From Chlorella sorokiniana (Eukaryota > Chlorophyta > Trebouxiophyceae > Chlorellales > Chlorellaceae), in contig CP084615.1 of assembly GCA_025917655.1 (NCBI GenBank), positions 2,790,001-2,854,000 on the forward strand: DNA of 64,000 nucleotides, read 5' to 3'. Below are positions 59,934 through 64,000 of this stretch, piece after piece. The notes beneath the pieces were generated by a model. That model saw only the letters and a list, made by a program, of their open reading frames with translations, did not search any database and was not told the origin of the DNA. How positions within the stretch are numbered: the first letter of the stretch is position 1; each line of letters opens with the position of its first letter. Made by a program: the position numbers and the translations under genes.

Positions 59934-62900
59934 ATGGCTCGCAACAACCAGCGCCTCCCGGCGCCCCGATGCGGCTTGATGGCCGTCGCGCTGCTGTGCA
60001 TTGTGGCGATGGCCTCCCCTGCGGCCGCTTTCAGCCCGCTCGGCACGGTGAGTGCCCGGGCAGGGTTTGCACTCTCAGCCGCTCATGCATGGCTGCATCT
60101 TGCGCGAGCTGCATCCTGGTTCCCTTCACATTGCTTTTGCTCAACTTCCGCAGGCTCATCGCATCATGCGCGGCCTGCTCCAGGCGCCGGCTCCCGGTGA
60201 GGTCGGGAGCATGGCTTGTACTGTCGCCGCTGCCTGGCTGCCTGCACCTCGCGCTCCTGCTGGAGCTGGCAGGCTGCCCTGCACCCCAACCAGCGCCGCT
60301 GCCAGCACCAGCAACCTTGTCCTCGCCCCTTTTCCCGTGCTTTGCAGCCCCCGCCGGCCCCGTCGACGAGGTGGTCGCCTTTGCCCGCGCCGCCGCCGAG
60401 CTGTCGGTGACCAACGCCGAGGCGCTGGTGGCTGCACTGGAGAGCGGCGACCTGGAGGCCTCGCGCGAGGCCTACCTGAAGCTGCGCCCTGAGTACGAGC
60501 AGATCGAGCACCTGTACGAGGTGTTTGGCGACACTGACCGGTGAGGGCAGACGGGCGCAACCACACGGCGGATTGGGGGCGGCCGCAAGGGGCTTCCAGG
60601 GGGCGGCTGTTCCGGCTGTGTCCGTTTCCGGGCAGGCGCAGCTGCCTGCCCAGGCTTTGCAGCCTGCTACCCAACTGCACCGCACCCTTGACGCGCCTCC
60701 CACGACCCCAATGCGCTGACGTCCCGCCACCTGCGACCCCCTGTGACCGCGCAGCGACATTGACGCCCGCCCCGACGCCTACCAGTACGGGGAGGCCTAC
60801 GTGCCGTCCCTGGTCGGCACCCCCGGCGCCATCTACAAGGTGCGACGCCAGCCTGGCAGCCCGGCCCCGCTGGATGTAGGACGTGTAAACCGCGCAGCAT
60901 GCACAGCGGCCGTCACCTTGCGGCAGCAGCTGGCTTCCCGAGGCAGCTGCCCCCACGCCATGCGCAGCGACATGAGCCGGCCATGGCCACCTGGGAGCAT
61001 TGCCTTGCGTCGCTCCTCCCCCCTCTCCTCACCCCACCCGCCCTTGCGACCCCACCTTTTCCAAACCCGCAGGGCAGCCACCGCATTGAGGCTCTGCTGT
61101 ACCGCGACGAAGACGTGGCGGCCGCGGTGCCCTGGGCCCAGCAGCTGCTCACCGACTACCGCACCCTCGTCGCCAAGCTGCAGGCGGGTGCCCCGCAATG
61201 GGACGCTGCTGCCTTCCTTGCCCCCTCGCTGCCGTCCTGCGGGGAAATCGCCGCCTATAACCTGGCCCGCGCCCCCACGCCTGCTTGTCCCACAGAGCTC
61301 CGCCGCCTACTCGGGCGCCCAGATCATGGCTGGGCTGCGCGAGGTGGCTGTTGAGGTGGCCAAGAAGAAGATCTCCAGCGAGGAGGAGACCTGGAGCGAC
61401 CAGAGCGTGCTCATCTTCTACAACAACCTGGAGGTGGGTGGCCCGGGCCGGTTCCCTTACCAACACTGGGGCCTTGTGTGCGTGTGTGTGTGTGCCCGTG
61501 GATAAGCGCGGCGATCTGCCGGCGCTGGGCAAGATCGCCTTTTGGTGCTCCGCGGAAGAGCTGCGCTGCCATTCCCAAGCAGTTTTGGGAGCTTGGCGTG
61601 CGTGCTGCTGCCTGCAGCAGGTGATGCACCTTCGCGAAGCGTGCTGCTCAATCTCCCCCCGCCGTTGTCCCCGCCTCCCCCTCACCGCAGGGCATTGCCC
61701 GCATGTTTGCCGCCTGGGACGCCGAACTCGCCGCCGCCAACGCCACTCTGGGCGAGGAGGTGGACGCAACCATCGAGGCCGCCCGCGCCGTGCTGGCCCC
61801 TTACGTGACCGAGAACCCCGAGGGCGGCTTCACCTATGCCCGCTACTCCTCCGTGCCGGTGGCCACCCGCCGCCTCATCCAGCTGGCCTTCTACGACGTT
61901 GCCGACGTGCTGCAGGAGGTGGGGGCCCGGCCTGCTTCTCGAGGCATGTTTACTGTTCTTTGAGGCACCGGCAGAGGCGCCAGAGGGTGCATCTTGGGGC
62001 ATCAGTGGAGGCGCCACCAGGGGGTGTATCATAACCGTATACAACCCCCACCCCCTTCCTTGCAGGCTGCCGCTAACCTGAACCTTGCCTCCGCTGGCGG
62101 CGCGGCGGGCGGCGCTGAGGCCGAGGCCGAGGCTGGCGAGGCCGCGGAAGCCGGCGAGGCCGGAGAGGCTGGCGAAGCCGGAGAGGCCGGCGAGGCTGGC
62201 GAGGCCGCAGAGGCCGGCCGCCGCTTGTTCCAGGCTGAGGCTGGCGAGGCCGGGAGGCCGGAGAGGCTGGCGAGGCTGGCGAAGCCGGCGAGGCCGCGGA
62301 GGCTGGCGAGGCCGCGGAGGCCGGCGGGCCGGCGGCGCCATCGCCCGCCCCTGCTTCCCCACCGCCACCGTGCGCGAGTACGCGGGCGACTCTGCCCAGG
62401 TGCAGGAGGGCCTGGCCTACTTCCGCGCCCTCATGCCCTACCAGCTGGAGGCCTCCCGCGCCTTCACCGCCGCCGTGGAGGCCGGCGACCTGGAGGCCGC
62501 GCGCGCCGCCTACACCGCCACCCGCCCGCTGTACGAGCAGATCGAGGTGCGTGCACGCAGGCCCAACACTGAAAGCAAGAACCCCTTGCCTTGGTTCTTA
62601 TCCTCCCATGGGAAGGATGGCCAGCACCACCAATGGCGCAGTAGGCACTCTGGCCTGCCACACGAAACGATTGCCCCCGCCGCCCTTGCCATCACCCCAA
62701 ACGCTCCCCGCCCCTCCCTCCCTGCAGGTGCTCGCCGCCTCTTTCCCCGCCCTGGACGCGGCCCTGGACGCGCGCGAGTACGTCTTCCCGGAGGGCGAGC
62801 GGGACCCCAACTTCCAGGGCTTCCACCGCGTGGAGCGCCTCATCTTCGGGTGGGGCGGGGGGCATGGCTGGGGGCCTTTGTGGGTGGTGACTGGGTGCTT

Positions 62901-64000
62901 GGTCTGTGTGGTGGCCTTGTGCGCGTTTGCCTGGGGGCATTCTGTTCTTCCTCTCCTTTCCTTGCGTCCTGGTTGTCGTCCAAGGGGGCGGTAGCTCGCC
63001 CCTGCTCCCTAGCCTTGTCTCTCATCCTGGCTCTGCCGCCGGCCCTCCCACGCCCACCCCGCAGTGACGGCGATGTGGGCCCCACCACCCTGGAGTACGC
63101 TCGCGGCATCGAGCAGACCCTGAGCGTGCTGGAGATCTCGCTCAACTCCACCTCCCCACCCGCTACACCGCCGCCGACAACTTCGATGGCATGATCAACC
63201 TGGCCGCGGAGGTGGCGGGCAAGAAGGTGGGCGGGCGCTTGTCATTCCAGCGGCGCCAGCTTTCATGTAGTGGAGACTGCAAGGCCGCCTGCAGCCACAC
63301 CCACTGTGTTCAGTGGTTGTGGAAAAGCACTGGCAACGTCCTCTCTCGGCGACGATCACAGCATCAGCGCCAAAACATATACGCTGCCATGCCCTCGCCG
63401 CCGCCCCGCAGGTGTCGAGCGAGGAGGAGACCTTCTCCGACCTCTCCCTGCTCATCTTCTACAACAACTGGAAGGGCATCCTGTCCCAGGTGGGCCGCGG
63501 CGGTGGTGCTGCTCCCTTGTTCAAACGTGATGATTGTGGGACGGAGAGGGCTGCCCTGTCCTGGTCACTTGGGGCGACCAACCCCTCCTACTCTATCAAC
63601 CTCCATACCCGCTCCCCCTCCCCCTCACCAGGCCATGCCGTACTGCGCCGACGCCGAGACCGAGTGCGCTGCCTTTGTGGCCGCCACGCGCAACGCCACC
63701 GACTGCCTGGGCCTGGACATCCAGGTGGGCTTTTGGTATTGCTTGCTTGACACTTGTTACCTTCCTCTCCCGGCATCATTGGACCATGGCGCTTGTCCAA
63801 AGCAGCCGGTGGAGGCGGGCCCGTTCAGCCTCCTCGACCACACGCTGATACACCATGCCTCACCCTGATGCACACTCCCCCTCCCCTCCCAATCGAAATA
63901 TCAGGACACCCTTGAGGATGTGTCCGCCGCCGACGTGGACGACACCTTTGCCGCCAACCTGCTCAACGCCAACTACGGCTCCTACAACGCCACCTCCATG
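59934..64000 (+). CDS. FEA1: FEA1-type (EfeO/M75-like) secreted iron-assimilation protein, two tandem domains, 3' end outside window
   Basis: The start ATG at 59934 gives a signal peptide (MARNNQRLPAPRCGLMAVAL then LCIVAMASPAAAF). Domain 1 (to about 61920) has AALESGDLEASREAYLKLRP, YEQIEHLYEVF, GSHRIEALLYRDED, SSEEETWSDQSVLIFYNNLE and SSVPVATRRLIQLAFYDVAD. A Glu-Ala-Gly repeat linker (about 62085-62330) precedes domain 2, with AAVEAGDLEAARAAYTATRP, LYEQIEVLAASF, GFHRVERLIFG, SSEEETFSDLSLLIFYNNWK and CADAETECAAFVAATRNATD. The window ends inside domain 2. HRIE and HRVE match the HxxE of the EfeO/imelysin fold. FEA proteins of algae are periplasmic, induced by iron lack or high CO2, and help iron uptake. 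Apparent one-base losses lie at 62252-62254, 62348-62351 and 63154-63157. The symbol denotes the family, and one-to-one orthology is not shown. Confidence 0.9.
62085..62335 (+). repeat. GC-rich minisatellite coding Glu-Ala-Gly repeats in the FEA-type gene
   Basis: Variants of GAGGCCGGC and GAGGCTGGC repeat about twenty times and encode EAG/EAA units, an acidic flexible linker between the two FEA domains. Codon-level variation is low, which suggests recent expansion. One frame slip falls within it at 62252-62254. Confidence 0.8.

Overview
The window reads as nuclear DNA of a green alga (Chlorophyta, Chlorella/trebouxiophyte-like; species not identified). It is GC-rich. Genes are cut by many introns of roughly 80-300 bases with GT-AG borders, coding third positions are almost always G or C, and several genes end a few tens of bases before TGTAA, the usual chlorophyte poly(A) signal. 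Recognisable products fit a photosynthetic eukaryote: a gamma carbonic anhydrase-like complex I subunit, a plastid pyridoxal reductase, an mTERF protein and an FEA/EfeO iron-assimilation protein. No rRNA, tRNA, CRISPR array or intact mobile element was seen.

Layout: 1-903 (-) 3'-truncated unknown gene with a beta-grasp-like start; 1702-2134 (-) doubtful small gene; 2286-4190 (-) gamma carbonic anhydrase-like; 4872-8584 (+) AP-2 mu; 8756-12868 (-) unknown helical protein P1; 13095-19463 (-) CWC22; 19835-22583 (+) pyridoxal reductase; 22916-23896 (-) plastid-type membrane protein; 24114-27724 (+) mTERF; 27948-32980 (+) bZIP factor; 33635-37924 (-) P2; 38102-39903 (-) unknown; 40251-44082 (-) P3; 44193-48218 (-) P4; 49186-58989 (+) SEN1/senataxin helicase; 59934-64000 (+) FEA-type protein with two domains, cut by the window end.

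The most unusual content is P1-P4. These four multi-exon, alpha-helical proteins of unknown function lie on the same strand, three of them close together. They share short motifs in the same order. In all four, an intron in phase 0 falls exactly two codons after a conserved His-Trp (or His-Val) pair. I read them as paralogues of one undescribed, locally expanded family. P1 also carries a 135-base inverted duplication of one of its exons.

A second window-wide pattern is technical. Conserved genes (AP-2 mu, CWC22, pyridoxal reductase, mTERF, bZIP, SEN1, FEA) repeatedly slip frame by one base inside short G, C or A runs, nearly always by loss of a base. This looks like homopolymer error in the assembly and not gene decay. 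Gene models here therefore need frame correction, and every exon border given is approximate.
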